This document shows, in pieces, positions 63,528 to 64,000 of a stretch of 64,000 nt of DNA. The notes below the pieces were generated by a model. That model was given only the letters and a program-made list of their open reading frames with translations, was not told the origin of the DNA and searched no databases. The stretch's first letter is position 1. The number at the start of each line of letters is the position of its first letter. Source of the DNA: an uncultured Peptostreptococcaceae bacterium (lineage in GTDB: Bacteria; Bacillota; Clostridia; Peptostreptococcales; Anaerovoracaceae); contig CAJUQR010000005.1 of assembly GCA_910588185.1 (NCBI GenBank), positions 62,001 through 126,000 on the forward strand, given 5' to 3'. Both the position numbers and the translations under genes were made by a program.

Positions 63528-64000
63528 ATGCTTAGATTTAATGAAAACAATGAAGTGATAAGAGAAGACCAATATAAAGCTATTTTAGTTGGTCTGCAAA
63601 GAACTGAAGATATATCTTACTCTATGGAAGAACTTTGTGGTCTTGCTGAAGCGGCGGGCGCAGAAGTTCTTGGCAGCATGGTTCAAAGTCTTGATAAACC
63701 CAATACGGCGACGCTAATAGGAAAAGGCAAGGTGGAGGAACTTGCTGAGATGGCTAAAAATATGGAGGCAGATATGGTCGTATTCAATGAAGAGCTGACA
63801 GGTATGCAGCTTAGAAACCTTGAAGACGCCATAGGTATAAGAGTCATAGACAGGACAATATTAATCCTTGATATTTTTGCGGCAAGAGCTTCTTCAAAAG
63901 AAGGTAAGCTTCAAGTAGAGCTTGCTCAGCTTAAGTATAGAATGCCTCGCTTGACTGGTTTTGGAAAATCTCTTTCCAGATTGGGAGGAGGTATAGGCAC
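63528..64000 (+). CDS. hflX: GTPase HflX, N-terminal part (cut by window edge)
   Basis: The first 157 residues are in the window. GLQRTEDISYSMEEL, then KPNTATLIGKGKVEEL, then FNEELTGMQLRNLED and DRTILILDIFAARASSKEGKLQVELAQL are the usual HflX N-terminal domain, ending at LTGFGKSLSRLGGGIGT before the G domain. It splits stalled ribosomes in Bacteria. The ribosome-binding site is weak (GTGG 10 nt or more before the ATG). Confidence 0.93.
   Translation, partial: MLRFNENNEVIREDQYKAILVGLQRTEDISYSMEELCGLAEAAGAEVLGSMVQSLDKPNTATLIGKGKVEELAEMAKNMEADMVVFNEELTGMQLRNLEDAIGIRVIDRTILILDIFAARASSKEGKLQVELAQLKYRMPRLTGFGKSLSRLGGGIG

Overview
The window comes from a low-GC, anaerobic, probably spore-forming Clostridia-type Firmicute. 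The evidence is AT-rich DNA with strong AGGAGG ribosome-binding sites, a T-box in front of ileS, CodY, sporulation-associated genes (YunB, YlmC/YmxH, TepA-like), a dlt operon, a sortase-anchored surface protein, and an ispH-rpsA fusion known from Clostridia. Family XIII / Anaerovoracaceae is my best guess, by general resemblance only. No rRNA, tRNA, CRISPR array, prophage or intact insertion sequence was seen.

Layout. 1-1195: start of a leftward gene, an AT-rich spacer, then the promoter and T-box of ileS with an unusual hairpin-rich insert behind it. 1196-10135: ileS, two ATPase-permease ABC proteins of the MacB/peptide-export type, and rlmN. 10227-12566: a small P-loop protein, a repeat-bearing spacer, a NUDIX hydrolase and a secreted CAP-domain protein. 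12704-17699: a BMP/ABC nucleoside uptake operon. 17766-23841: a YgiQ-type radical SAM protein, an acyl-CoA synthetase, an orphan DNA methyltransferase, YlmC (minus strand) and a TepA-like ClpP homologue. 23878-30147: a compact tad (type IVc pilus) locus including a 54-residue Flp pilin. 30269-34025: SPOR protein, RarA, IspH-S1 fusion. 34804-41288: a 2022-residue cell-wall protein and a small lipoprotein. 41333-46148 (minus): CBS protein, two TrkH and TrkA. 46281-50042: metallo-hydrolase, HAD phosphatase, polar amino-acid ABC transporter. 50215-54452: dltABCD plus a previously easy-to-miss dltX. 55070-64000: yraN, comM-like, dprA, topA, hslV, hslU, codY, yunB and the start of hflX.

How they fit together. 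Several units concern the cell envelope: the ABC pair, dlt, the giant surface protein, the SPOR protein and the Tad pilus. The ABC pair and dlt are 46 kb apart but carry the same promoter/operator, a 25-bp palindrome AGTGTA-N13-TACACT overlapping TTGACA. That is the arrangement described for GntR/YtrA-family regulators of cell-wall antibiotic stress, so both units look like one cationic-peptide/envelope-stress regulon. The ileS product has a swapped HIGH motif (GIHH), which is associated with extreme mupirocin resistance in type-2 IleRS. The ispH-rpsA fusion carries a perfect internal Shine-Dalgarno, suggesting that free S1 is made separately from the fusion. These three, with the hairpin insert behind the T-box and the repeat-filled spacers at 10.8, 34.2 and 54.7 kb, are the most interesting observations. 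I did not find a clearly novel multi-gene defence or metabolic system.
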